Shown: positions 11,685 through 22,428 of the stretch, piece after piece
How the letters are laid out: each line of letters opens with the position of its first letter
Position numbering within the stretch: the first letter of the stretch is position 1
Source: Ceratobasidium sp. AG-K
Lineage: Eukaryota > Basidiomycota > Agaricomycetes > Cantharellales > Ceratobasidiaceae
DNA: 64,000 bases
NCBI GenBank assembly: GCA_037039685.1
Contig: JAWNGF010000011.1
Location: 620,001-684,000, forward strand
Direction of reading: 5' to 3'
Position numbers and translations under genes: made by a program
The notes under the pieces: model-generated
The model's input: only the letters and a program-made list of their open reading frames with translations
Databases searched by the model: none
Told to the model about the DNA's origin: nothing

Positions 11685-12411
11685 TCATGACGCTGCGGGC
11701 ACTGATGCAGACGCAGCGGAAAGACCATACGCCGAAGGGTCTCGAGCGAGTGGAGCACCCGGGGCACTACTAGTAGAGTTTTCAGGTGCGGGCGAAGGTA
11801 CCGCGGGAGGAGCCGGCGTGGAAGGAATGTCCGTGTCCCTATTGAACAATCTCCTGTGTCAGTACCGCGCGTAGGCGCAAGCGTCCAGAACGACTCACCA
11901 CTTGATATTAAACCTAGTTACACGAGGCTTGGCCGCCAATTCTCGACGCAGTCTGGAGAAGTCAATCTCTGCCGGCGGGTTTTCATTCATCTCCTCCGAG
12001 TCGTATTCCGTGTTTTGATAGTATCCTACTCGAACAAACTCTTGGTCCTTGTAAAGCCCAGTTAAAATGACCGCTGCGACGCCCAGAACGTCTTCTTTGG
12101 GTATGCTGGCAGGGTTGGGTGGATTTGCTTCGAAATCGAAAGCGTTGACACCCGGCGGTACTGGTCCAACCATGCAGTCATCTAGTTCCTGGTCGAGCTC
12201 CTCTCGGTCGGGCGAGGCTACAAAGATCACCCTCCACTCCAAATCTAGATGCACGTTGAATTAGAAACAGCTCCGATCATGACATCCTGGAGATAAACTT
12301 ACCTTCTTTGAGAGGAGCTATACATTCGAAGGTCACCTTGAAGTAGTAAGGATCTTGGAATTTGGCCGGGTTGTTGAGAAAAGTGACATCCCGAATCGTA
12401 ACGATAGACAT
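11685..12411 (-). CDS. ASF1: Histone chaperone ASF1
   Basis: Three exons on the minus strand: 12411-12303, 12244-11899 and 11853-11685, with introns of 58 and 45 nt; 207 residues. The protein starts [18 protein letters not shown] and continues with [68 protein letters not shown] and [10 protein letters not shown]. These are the hallmark segments of the Asf1 immunoglobulin-like core (about 155 residues). Asf1 binds the H3-H4 dimer and hands it to CAF-1 or HIRA during replication-coupled and replication-independent nucleosome assembly. The C-terminal tail is Ala/Pro/Ser-rich rather than the long acidic tail of the yeast protein. It is divergent from mL54, with 183 bp between start codons. Confidence 0.95.
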
Positions 12412-12594
12412 GATAGAATAGTTTAGGTGTTGGTGGTTTTTGCGTGAGTGGCGGGGAACAAGTGAAGTAATAAGACAAGCTGATGGTAAACAGCGGCTGA
12501 GAAGTGGCGCGTCACGTCGCTATCAAACAACATTGGCGGCGCTTCGCGTCACGTGAGGGCAAATCATTTCGCTCCCCCGATCACATCCATCGAC
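12412..12594. promoter_or_regulatory. Divergent ASF1 / mL54 promoter with a duplicated CGCGTCACGT motif
   Basis: The 183 bp between the two start codons contain the decamer CGCGTCACGT twice (12508-12517 and 12545-12554), 37 bp apart. The second copy continues to TCACGTGA, which contains the CACGTG E-box palindrome. No TATA box is obvious. A shared bidirectional promoter is inferred from position; the factor is unknown. Confidence 0.5.
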
Positions 12595-13000
12595 ATGTCG
12601 GCACGACTTGTACTGAGAACTAGAATCCCAACGTCTGTAAACCGCTCAAGATGTATAATCAGATTTTCGTCGAGCTCTGCTGAAAAAACAGCCTCTGCCC
12701 CTACGCCCTCCGCTGCCGCCCCTAAGGCACCGAGTGAGATCTAGACTTTTGTTTGACTTCTACCGCATTGACTTAGACGGAGCACTGCCAGCGTCCTCGT
12801 GCCCGGCAAATACGAACCTTACAGGGCTCACCTGGCTCAAAGGCCAACCTCCGGTTCTCGCTCAAGAGGACTCAGAGTACCCAGCCTGGCTATGGACTGT
12901 GCTCGACGAAGCCAAGCCGGGCGACGGAACTTCACAGAAGGAAAGGAGGAAGGAGAACCGGGAGAAAATTCGATTACAAAATTTCATGAAGAGCCAGTAG
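12595..13000 (+). CDS. MRPL37: Mitochondrial large ribosomal subunit protein mL54
   Basis: Two exons, 12595-12733 and 12777-13000, joined across a 43-nt phase-1 intron (GTGAGA...TTAG); 120 residues. The N-terminus (MSARLVLRTRIPTSVNRSRC) is rich in Arg and Ser and lacks acidic residues until about residue 29, as expected of a mitochondrial presequence. The mature part has LTGLTWLKGQPPVLAQEDSE then YPAWLWTVLDE and a basic end (RKENREKIRLQNFMKSQ). The L-KG-D-x(2)-DSEYPxWLW pattern is characteristic of mL54 (yeast Mrpl37). Product: a small structural protein of the mitoribosome large subunit. The symbol follows the yeast name. Confidence 0.85.
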
Positions 13001-13964
13001 ATTCTGTTGATACTGGTGAGCACACCGCCCCTTCGCGATGTGGGAATCTGACTAACACATGTGTATACAAAGTTAATGACATTCCCTTGTCCCTCTTCTT
13101 TTCCGAGCCATCTTTTGATGAGGACCGGACGTGGCTTTTCCTTTCGCGACCGTTCCAGCTGAAAATCCCAAATGTCGGATGTCAGAACCAGCTCTTAACC
13201 CGTTTTATCCAGGTCCCTGTTTATGATAATTGACGGGCACCCCTGTTGGTTGAGATCGGCGTGTGAGTTCATTATGTACAACATTGATTATCTTTGGGAG
13301 ATATCATTCGTGAAGGCCATTTACGGACATTCTATGCCGCGACTTGCATAGCTTTAATAAGATGTGTGTCTTGTTGATGGAACTCTTGGTTAGAAGTCCG
13401 AGATCGTTTGGTTGTTTTAAAAAAATCTGATTTTTATGCCTCACCCACCGGTTCGTCCAGCTGCCAAGCGTTCGACATATCTAGAGTCCGTTTGTTTAAT
13501 ACTGGTGGTTAGAGTGATTCGCCTACGGTTGGCACACAGGTTTGCACATGTCTGCCCGCGCATATCGGAACCGGGCTGACCGGCCCAGGAACCCAAATGC
13601 AAATCAGTTTCAGCAGAGCTTCGTATATGAAGACATACCCATACCCGTTGTCACATATTGGACGCACCTCGAAGCAACAGCGAGGGTGCCCGGTTGATAT
13701 GTACGCAGAATTATAGGGAATAACACTGGGAACACATTCCTGCTTAAAACTGCAGAAATAAGATCCCAAGAAGGATGCCCGATCCCTAACATTTGCAACG
13801 GCGCCAAGCCATGTGATCACTTTGGTGTCGAGAGACCCTGAAGAATGTGGGGTCCCCAAACATAAGAGCCTCAACGTTCCGCTCTCCTCCTCACCCGGCC
13901 GTTTTCTTGACTGGTCTGTTGCCTCTCCTGCCCCCGCACACTCCTTTTACTTGATTGGCCCTCA
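13001..13964. other. Intergenic, no gene seen
   Basis: About 960 bp between mL54 and the Ser/Pro-rich gene. A minus-strand ORF of 121 codons (13509-13874) has no recognisable motif. The last part should contain the promoter of the gene starting at 13965. Confidence 0.4.
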
Positions 13965-16544
13965 ATGATCGACATTTCTAAACGCCGTTTCACGATTCGT
14001 ATTGGACGGAGTGGTAAAACTTTGAAGAGCGGCGAGCAGCTAAACAAGCGAGCGAGTGTTGTGGGAAGGAAAACCAGCACGCGACGTGTTTCCGTCCGTA
14101 ATTCTGCGGCCCTACGACGCGCACCAAGCGCAGCGGGAGGGTTGCACAGAGGAGCAAGCGTACGCCGGTCTCAGTCGGGTGTTCGTCGCGGAGCTAGCGT
14201 GAAACGGGCCCCTAGCGCATCCCGTCGAAACAGCAAGCGGATCAGCGCCTTGATTACAGAGAGGTATGTAACGTTATTCATTGGTTCATTGCTCACTAAT
14301 AAACTCTACAAAGTGCTCCTCAAACAGCCCCCGCCGCTCAGACGACCTGGACAAACGATGCAGCTCAACTATCCACAGCCGAAGCCATTCCGCCTTCAGT
14401 CACTAGTCCCATTAGTCCTGCTTCCTCTAAATCCTTCTTTAGCAAGCTTACTAGTCGTTTCCGCGGTCGTTCCAAGGCCCCCAAATATCAGCCTGGGCTT
14501 GCCACTCCTTTCCCCCTCACCACAGTCTCTGCTCCTCCAAACGGCATCACGGCAACTCTGGCCACTGGCAATCTTGCACCATCCGCACCGCCACGCTCTC
14601 CATCTCTGCGTTCTCCTTCTCCAGGGTCGCGCGTAACCTTTGCCGATACACCGGCCGATCCGGTCAAGGTTTCGGACACTATTGTCGAATCTAATATAGC
14701 TCTAAACCCTGACTGTCCTCAAGCCAAGACACAGGCCGGCGATATTACAGCCTCGGCGGCTACCGTTGAGGCTGGAGGGGTTGATGAGGATGAGGGGGAA
14801 TGGGTTGATGCGGAGGACGATGACATTCGTTTGGAGCCCCACATGACCGTGGACGCGAAAGCAGAGCTTGATGGTAACTCTCTTCCTCCGAACAGTACTG
14901 CGTATCAGGGCGTCCCTCCAGGATCGGCTTCTCGGGAAGGTCAAGGCACCCGTGTCTCCACGCCAGCACAAGATCTGATCGCGGCCAATGAAGAGGCTGG
15001 ACTCGACCAGGCATCCGAGGTTCAACCGAAGTCGAGTGAACAGCCTCCTCAGCTCCAGGTGTCATTACTGGGCGACTGGTCGCGAGATGAAGCGGGTGAC
15101 CGAATTAGCCAATGGCTGGCAGTCACTCCTATTGCGGCCGTTGATGAAACCCAAACCGACGGTCAGAGCGAGAGCCTAGCAAACGATGCGGGAGCTGGTA
15201 GCACTATCGCCACGTCCAAGCGGGAATCCAAGCAACGCCCAAGGCCCCCTCAGATTGTCGTGCCTACTCTTGGGACAAACAACCCCTATCGTGTCCCTCT
15301 CCCAGCGTCTCCATTGCCTACGAGCCCTGCGTCGAACCTGGCCGGCAACAATCCATATCGTCCTTTGGTGTCGAACGAGTCCGGCTTGCTGGTTGAAACG
15401 TCTGCTAGCGAAGAATGCATTCCCCCACCATCCCCCTCTATCCTACTCACACCGGCCCATCAGTTTGACAATCTCGACGGCCTCGAGTTTACTCGCAGGA
15501 GTAGCGACACGTTGGGTGTAGATGGTGCTCGAGTCCCCCTTCCTCCATCTCCATCGCCTTCGAGTGTATCTCTACTCCCAGAAGCCGATGATGGCTCGAT
15601 CGTTACCTCGCCACGGAGCGATGGAGCTTCTATGGCTCGCACAAGCTCGATGTCTACTGCGGGGGGAAGGAGCTTGTCGACCGCGCCTTCCACTCGTGGA
15701 CCTGCAACCCCTAAATCCGTGCGGTTCCCTGGTCATCCTGATATGGCCAGTTTCACATTCGGGGGTCCGAGCAGTCCTAGCCTGATGGTCGAGGATTGGG
15801 AAGAGGGCGAGGAGCGGCGTGGGAGGTCGTTGGAGGTGAATGGTGGCAAGGGTCGCATGAGGAGTAAATCCCCCAAACTGGACTCGGTCCTCGAGGGCGA
15901 CGAAAGCCGGCGAGACTCGCGGGCCTCACTGGAAGTAACCAGCCCGGTCGAGACGGGCGATGAACCCCCGCTTAGCCCACTTCCGGTCGTCGAAGAGGCC
16001 ACGACGTTTGGAAAGCAGCGCGACGATGACGATTCGGACAGCGAGCATGAGGATGAGTGTGGATTTTACGCGTTTGCCGAGAAACAGTTGGTGGAAGAGG
16101 AAAAGGCAGAGTCTGCTCGGTTGGCCGCTCCAAAGCGGAGCAAGACCATGTCGTTTTTGAGTGCCGGGTTCGGGAAACGGAAGAGCGCTATTGGGGACCT
16201 CCCGCCTTCGGTAAGTGTTACATTAGTTGGTTGTTGGTGGATAATTAACGCCTTGCATTCAGCCCACAAGCCCGACTGTACCTCGCAGTGCTACCTCTTC
16301 TCGTCTCTTGGGGCTTCCCTCTGCGGGGCCAAAACGTTCGTCCACCCTCATGGCGCCCTCCGGCGGCAACAGGACCTCGCGACTGCTGGGTACCCAACGC
16401 TCGTCGACTTTGTTGGCTGATGCAGGTCCTCAACGTGAAGCACTGAGCCCGACAATATACACTGCGGGTGACATTCAAGCAGCGGCGGGAGCTATTGAGG
16501 ACGAAGAAAGTCGGCGCCTCAGCGAGGCTGCGTTTATGTTTTGA
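13965..16544 (+). CDS. Large Ser/Pro-rich, likely disordered protein of unknown function
   Basis: Three exons, 13965-14263, 14314-16210 and 16263-16544, with introns of 50 and 52 nt; the reading frame joins cleanly to 825 residues. The N-terminal 100 residues are very basic and contain repeated RxxS/RGAS units (KRASVVGRK, RRVSVRN, LHRGASVRRSQS, VRRGASVKRAPSASRR), resembling basophilic-kinase sites. The rest is Ser/Pro/Glu-rich with two NNPYR boxes around residues 430-455, KSVRFPGHPDMASFTFGGP near 590, and an acidic DDDDSDSEHEDECGFYAFAE segment near 680 followed by basic KRSKTMSFLSAGFGKRK. It ends ...SRRLSEAAFMF. I recognise no catalytic domain. The composition suggests a phosphoregulated cortical or signalling scaffold; this is inference. 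Confidence 0.75.
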
Positions 16545-17944
16545 ACGCGCAGCTCTTCACCTGCTCTTGGGCGCCGCGCCGCCTTGACACTGGAAACCAT
16601 ATCATTCATTCAGACTGCGTACCGGACTTCCTGTTTCTAATCACATCCGTATAAACCACACACCCATTTTCATCATTCCACTCGTTATTCTCGACTCTCG
16701 TGTACATTCTTGTCCTACATTCCCTGATCTTGGTTTCGTTGGTCTTTCAGCCTGGTTGTCGCTTTGTAAGTTGCCGTTGTAACAAGTTTCCTTGGTGAGG
16801 CTGGTAAGCCGGAAATAATGGATTGAGATTACCGTCGATGGGCAAAACCGACTGAACATGAGTTGTGGTTATCGAGGTTGTTGTATCGATGCATGAGCCC
16901 CGATAAGCAGGGTGTGGTAAGCGCTGGCGCCTAGGTTGCTCGCGATGACCTACTGAGAGGCTATTTGAGATTCGGCCTTGTGGTCTCCCCAACACGCTGG
17001 ATCTCACGTGGCTGCCCGGTGAGGCCCCTATCTATAATCTGCCAATGACACGTTAGGGAACATTGAGATGCCGAGATCACTATTCAATACTAGCGCCCGC
17101 GGCCTCGAGCAAATGATGTTGCAGCACTGTTCGCTCGTCGCGCGTTTCACGCTCATCATGAATTGCACCATCCTCGGTCCTGTACGTGTTCGGAGTCTAT
17201 GTATATACCTATGGCATACCAAAATTAAGTCCCGCCTGTGCTCTTCCCAGTGCCGATTAATAGCCCCTCACGGATGGGCATTCAAACGAGGTCGGCTGTT
17301 AGCAGTCTCTGCACGTGGAGAGAATTATGCGTTCTAGGATACGCTGAGATCAAAATGAGCATTTGATTGGGTGCCACGTATCAACCAGCACGTTTAAACA
17401 ATATAAGTGTACTGTTATGTTCTACTAGACCATTTCTCAGACAAACTTCGATATTGTGACCCCAATGTAGGCAGGTTATATGCATTTTGAAGCCCGCTGG
17501 AGGCATGAAAAAATGCCAAGCATTTGTTACGGCCCGGCACCGTGATATACCATATAGGTTTTTGCTCCTTGAATAAACAGTTCAGCGAGTTGATGCGCGT
17601 GTACTGTGAAGTTCGGAAGGCTTCGTACAACCGTTCCGAAAGAGCTGAGCAACCCATGATTTAGGGCGTTGGTCGGGACTTGGGGCAGCGATGATCGCCT
17701 GACGGCTACATTAAGCATATAAATAGAATATAAAAAAAAACAATTCAATCCTAACATAATTTAAGCGAGAGAGCCCTTGGGGGCGAGGGACGAGAATAGA
17801 TACAATAACGATATCGACAGCTTGCTAATGCCTAAAGTAGATTTGGAGCCTATAGCACGGTCTGTGAAGGGGATCGTCAGCGTCCTTTGCGATTCATAAC
17901 TTAAATCAGTTAGCTACTTTTACGGGGCATAATTAAGGGGCTCT
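16545..17944. other. Intergenic, no gene seen
   Basis: About 1.4 kb between convergently oriented genes. Only short ORFs without recognisable motifs. Confidence 0.4.
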
Positions 17945-19362
17945 TCAATCAGTCAGGCCCGAAACCGCTGTGCCCAAGTGTTTGAGGGTGAACCAGTCCA
18001 TCCAGTAGACCTGCTCAAGAGATGGTAAAAGTTTTTTGATGCATCGACTGGCTTTGATTTGAGCTTGAATGCTTATATCTAAATACGCTGATCGGCAGAG
18101 GTAACACAGGCTCTCATCAACGTCCGACTCCGAAGGCGATTGGTGTAGGAGCTCAATCAACTGATCAGTGCTGGCAGGGTCAAGTTCAGGTGGAGCCGGG
18201 TTACTTAACGCTTCAGGGAGATGTCTGGCCAGGGATATAGCTTGCTGCCAGTTAATGCTCTGAGGCGCTGCTATTCCGTGTACATGGTAGATCCTGTGTG
18301 CAAGGACGATCGAAGTAGGTACCAGGTAAATTCCGAGCTGAAGCACCTTCAAGTATTTTAGAGGGGCAAGCTCTTTACCCAGAGAGTCCTAAAGCAACTA
18401 AAACATGAGGTGCTAGCATGAATGCTGGAGATTAACATTGGGTACACACCACGTAGTCGTCTACTCCATCAATTGAAATATATGAGTCGTGTTCAAAAGG
18501 AAAGGCTAGCCAGAAGCCACATGCTGGAACCTGATTGAATATATTGCAGCGTCCCAAGTGAAGTTCTTGCAGTTCTGGGCAACATCGCTTCACCGTTGCA
18601 ATAATTCTAGCGTCGGGGCCATGGGCGCGCGTAATTTCAAGTCGGCGCAACGATGGAGGGAGCGATGTGAACAGGTCACGATAAGCAAATCGGCTATCAT
18701 GGCTCCAAACATCACCATGGGCATCGATAGACAGTGTATGAAGTCGAGTGAGGTGTGCCAATATACAGGAGTCCTCGTTCCCCACGAGGCTGCCCTCGAG
18801 ACACCGCAGCTCGCTTTCAGCCCACCCGAGCTCACTTAAGCCCTCAAGCTATCGCCAATAGTCCCGATTAAACGTACCGGATCCATCGAGAATATTTCTG
18901 CATGGTTATAATGTCCCCCTGGCGCTTGCAGGTCATAACCTGAGCCCATCGCTCCATCCCTATGTTGTGGAAATCTGCCGAGGTAGCCATGAAGCCTGCC
19001 ACTGTTCTCCATTCAGGTTTTAAGGAACAGATGGGATCTCCTTGTGCTGATGTCGTGCGCAAACCCGCTTTCTGCTCAATACTGAATAGGAAGTTTGCAA
19101 TGTGCTCCATTATATCGATTGGAAGTATGGGGCATATTGGTCTATCTTCGATTTTCTTCACAGAGCTAACACTATATGTCAATATACTCGAATCATATAG
19201 TGTCAAACTACTGGCTTTTTTACTACACCCACCGGAGGCCAATGTGATCTGAAAATAACCAGCTTGGAGTACCAATGCCCCAAGAGAGCGTACAACCATT
19301 GAATCAGTTGTACTGCCACCAAAGCGCCAGGGAGATACTGGATCATTGAACAGCAGGCCCAA
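17945..19362 (-). CDS. F-box-like / LRR-like family protein, copy 4
   Basis: Minus strand; exon 1 ends at 18878, exon 2 is 18813-18450 (364 nt), exon 3 is 18388-17945 (444 nt, TGA). Introns are 64 nt (phase 2) and 61 nt (phase 0). Exon 1 is open from 19362 and has an in-frame ATG at 19299 (MVVRSLGALVLQAGYF...), the only copy with a plausible ATG upstream of its F-box-like helix (CPILPIDIMEHIANFLFS). Exon 2 has FAYRDLFTSLPPSLRRLEI, AHGPDARIIATV, LGRCNIFNQVPACGFW and FPFEHDSYI. Exon 3 has LGKELAPLKYLKVLQLGIYL, VLAHRIYHV, INWQQAI, a CYLC pair and VYWMDWFTLKHLG. It is the most divergent intact member and stands alone between unique genes. Confidence 0.72.
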
Positions 19363-20133
19363 TAGATGAAAGTAAAGCTTTAGAGGAGAAATTGAACTGA
19401 ATATTTACAGCAATAGAAGATTCCTTTATATATAGCTAGGCAATGCATGCGCAGGTGTTTCCCTTGCTCAAGTTCGGTCTGAAACAAAGCTCGAAACAAA
19501 TTGTAAGCGTACAGCACTGGTTGTCGTCTCCGGTAGGCCAAGCAACTCACCACTCCTTTCTGCGATTGAAAATACACCGTGCAGTGCAGTTGGCTTATCG
19601 GCTCCGCGCTGTAGTTTCACATATATTTTGATTGGTAATCTATCCAATCGGCAGCGGGTTATCTAATTAAACAATGGGTTTACCGTCGCTCCCCAACTTG
19701 CGCTTCCATTGCTCCTCGAATATCAGTTATGCTAGGTATTTCAGCACAACCAGAATCATAAATCAGCAAGCTTAGCTATATCGGACACGTCGGTACCACG
19801 AGGATCGTTACCTTGAGGCAGGAATTTCATTCCGTGTAAGGGACCATCTTCCAAACTAGAGAAATATGATATTCACCAGAGGTTGCTGTTCATCGGCTCA
19901 TAGCGCATATAATTACCTTATTGAGTGTGCCATTCAGACCCAGAGTTTGAGGAAGGTTCATTTTGGGAGACTTTTCCACAAGTTTGTCCTGCTCGTCACC
20001 TATCGATGAGCATTTCATGCGAGCCGGGGAGGTATTTCAGGTGGCTGTGGATAAGTATATAAGTACAGACGACATAGGCCTCGTAAACCAGATAAAGTTC
20101 GAAACTAGTTGTTCCACTTGTGCCTTATCTGTG
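19363..20133. other. Intergenic, no gene seen
   Basis: About 770 bp upstream of the divergent pair copy 4 / dsRBD-like gene. A plus-strand open stretch at 19963-20133 precedes the dsRBD-like ATG in the same frame but begins with TTG and looks like leader. Confidence 0.4.
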
Positions 20134-20494
20134 ATGCCTGAACGTTACATTATTGCTGTACCAGTCAATGCAGCCAATGGCCAATGGTTGCAGGAGCTTG
20201 AGACTTGGAGGCAGCGTACGGGAAATTCCTTCGACTGGCTCGATACTCCGATCGGTAACCAGTGGAGTTCAAAGATCATAAGTAAGCATACTGGTGGGTT
20301 TGCTTCGTGGCTGAATATTTGACCCATCCAATGTTACAGTCAACGGAACTCTTGTCAATGAAGTTGAGGGCAAAGGCGGTGACAAAAAAGCTGCGAGGAC
20401 ACAAGTCGTAATTGCACTCAATGATAGTGATCCTCCTGTATTCGTCCGTATTCTTACCGGAGCTATTATTCGAGTCGACCTAACCACGTACTAA
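20134..20494 (+). CDS. Small dsRBD-like protein, paralogue 1
   Basis: Two exons, 20134-20281 and 20340-20494 (TAA), with a 58-nt phase-1 intron (GTAAGC...TTACAG); 100 residues. The protein reads MPERYIIAVPVNAANGQW, LQELETWRQRTGNSFDWLD, then INGTLVNEVEGKGGDKKAAR and TQVVIALND. This follows the double-stranded RNA-binding domain pattern: helix, three strands with a conserved NG, then G-x-G-x(2)-KK-x-A(K/R) at the start of helix 2. Helix 2 is short. I chose the ATG at 20134 because the start (MP...) and spacing to the W-x-x-x-L-x-x-W helix match paralogue 2 at 31471. If functional it would bind dsRNA, perhaps in RNA silencing or virus interaction; that is inference. Confidence 0.55.
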
Positions 20495-20933
20495 CTATAG
20501 ACTAAGTAATACGCTCCACGGACGCGCAAGTACATTAATATTGGAGACATGATGGTGGAAGGGCATCTATCACATAAATCAAACTTGTACCTACCGTCTG
20601 CGTTAGGGTACTAACTATTGATTGACGAGATGCGGTGAACCTAAGACCCGAGTATGCGCGCAAACAGGTTCAACCAAACTAGGGGGGTTGGCGCCCTTGC
20701 TCCCCTATAGGCGAGGAAATCCCGCTGTATAACTTGAAAAGCAAGGCAATGTGTACATGAGGTTTGACTGCATAAATCATGATCTAATAAATTCCAGTTC
20801 AAGAATACAACTGCAGCGTTAGTCTCACAAAACATGGCTCCCTGGGTGGTGCTCAAGACTAGAATCGAAATTATGAGTTGCATGTTCCTGAGTATCGAAT
20901 ATTGCAGCAGCAAGAGGCGAGATATTTTAACAA
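20495..20933. other. Intergenic flank of the Tc1 element
   Basis: About 440 bp between the dsRBD-like gene and the left TA of the Tc1 element. No gene seen. Confidence 0.45.
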
Positions 20934-20935
20934 TA

Positions 20936-20960
20936 CAGTTACCCACAAAAGGTTTTAAAT
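20936..20960 (+). repeat. Left terminal inverted repeat of the Tc1 element
   Basis: Starts CAGTTACCCACAAAAGG directly after TA. It matches the reverse complement of the right end at 20 of 25 positions. Confidence 0.8.
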
Positions 20961-21164
20961 GACACGTGTTTCAGCAGAGTTCATATTATAAGTCAGCAAC
21001 GGATGATCGTAAAAATATAGAAATATATAAAGTAGAAAGCCCGGCTTCCGTACTATGGAACGCATATCTAAACAAACCAGTCACATAAAAAACAGTCAAG
21101 CCATGCAAGAAACAACATAGGGGTCTATATGACAGGTTTCATGACGTCTCAAAACCCAAACAAG

Positions 21165-21532
21165 TCAATACTTGATTGAACCACCCTTGTTCTTCAAGAC
21201 CATTGCCATCCGTCTGGGCATACTCTCTACTGGTCTCTGACAATAGTCCAGCCCAATTTTGTCCCATTGAGTCTGAACCCGGTCCCAGAGCTCATGGATG
21301 CTTTTGGGGGAGTGCTCGTAGGTACCCAGACGTCGCTTGAGCTCGGCCCATAGATTTTTGATCAGGTTAAGATCCGGTGAGTTAGAGGGCCATCCCATAA
21401 CCTCGATTCCTTCATCATCAAGCCATTTAAGGCAGACCTTGGCCTGGTGAGCAGGTGCATTATCATGCTGAAATACCATCTCGCCCGGCTCTAGCCCCAA
21501 AAGCTCCAGGCTTCAAGTCATCTCATTGCCCA
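21165..21532 (-). pseudogene. Tc1 transposase, C-terminal part with lost catalytic Glu
   Basis: Continues the frame of 28489-29140. A TGA at 21513-21515 interrupts the region aligned to the usual LxxLGLEPG segment; the sense codon it most simply derives from is CGA. The second catalytic Asp is present (QHDNAPAH). After 34 residues the third acidic position is Lys (codon AAA at 21357-21359) in SPDLNLIKNLWAEL, where Tc1 transposases have Glu in NPIENLW. The preceding Pro is also replaced by Leu. Both changes equal CpG transitions (CCG to CTG; C-GAA to C-AAA). Ends at 21165. Confidence 0.9.
21528..21532. repeat. Target-site duplication, left
   Basis: GCCCA directly before the 5' LTR; identical to 28484-28488. 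Confidence 0.95.
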
Positions 21533-21947
21533 TGTCATGAGCTGACTAAGCTCAGACATTTTATTCCGATTTTATATCTTTTTTTCCGAACACTTTCCTT
21601 TTTTGGTACAAATGTCCTCTGGCGCTTAAACTTGTATCATGTGACGTATTTGTCTTTTCATTTGATATTGGTGATGCTTCCGGAACTTCCAGAATGTTGA
21701 GTCATGTCTCTTATCTTGCTTATCATCGGTTGTACTTGGCTTTCCCACACTGATATCTAATGATGTGGCACGGTTCCCTCATGTATATAAACCCAGAGGT
21801 CAAGCCAGTTAACGACAGAGCTTGACCTCTTCTCCACTAGGACTTGCTAAATCAAATCCTCTTAACTATCACCACTCCTTGGGTTCTAAGACTTCTCCAA
21901 GTCGAACCCCTTAACTTTCATATACCTAATTGACCCAAGTCGGGACA
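21533..21947 (+). repeat. 5' LTR of the chromovirus
   Basis: 415 bp, TGTCATGAGCTG...AAGTCGGGACA. It contains a TATA box (TATATAAA, 21784-21791) and the likely transcription start region at about 21818. It differs from the 3' LTR at 21717, 21737, 21738, 21764, 21765, 21807 and 21814, all at CpG-derived positions. Confidence 0.97.
21784..21830 (+). promoter_or_regulatory. LTR core promoter and predicted self-primer
   Basis: TATATAAA at 21784-21791 lies 34 bp before GAGCTTGACCT (21818-21828). The latter is exactly complementary to the 11 bases at 21950-21960 just after the LTR. AGAGGTCAAG (21795-21804) and CTTGACCTCT (21821-21830) also form a 10-bp perfect inverted repeat around the presumed start site. 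Confidence 0.65.
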
Positions 21948-21949
21948 TT

Positions 21950-21960
21950 AGGTCAAGCTC
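21950..21960 (+). other. Putative primer-binding site (self-priming type)
   Basis: AGGTCAAGCTC, two bases after the end of the 5' LTR. It does not start with TGG, the complement of a tRNA CCA end, but is the exact reverse complement of LTR bases 21818-21828. In S. pombe Tf1 the first 11 nt of the mRNA pair with the primer-binding site in the same way. Confidence 0.7.
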
Positions 21961-22428
21961 CCTAAAAAGCATCAGCCTTAAAAAGCTCCTGCTTTTTCAC
22001 CAAGTAGATAGAACGTACACGGGAAAACGGGCATAGTACAACGGACGAAGAGCTATACTTGATATAGACCAGTAGTCCCACGTCGCTATACGCTGTCAGT
22101 GAACCCAACCGTTATCCTCTTTTGGGTCATAGCGGCTTTAGTCAGCTAAATACACCCTTACCTGTTATACACTGTTGCTATCACGCCCGCCCAAGGCTGT
22201 TGATAACTAACAAGATCAGATAAGGAGTATATAAAGCAAAAGCTTAGCGCCTAGCACCCTTCACTTCCAAACCAACATCTCGAGGAAGCCAGATCCTCTC
22301 AAGCAAAAACTGGAAAGTGGTTGGAGCACCACCCAAGTTAACACTCTTATCCATCAAGAACTACATCAACTCGTCGTTTCCATCAGTACGCACTAGAAAG
22401 GAACTAATTAGTAACTAACTAATTAACC

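Noticed and set aside
15733..16002. Minus-strand and alternative-frame ORFs over the 13965-16544 gene
   Set aside because: They overlap exons whose frame joins cleanly over three exons; composition explains them.
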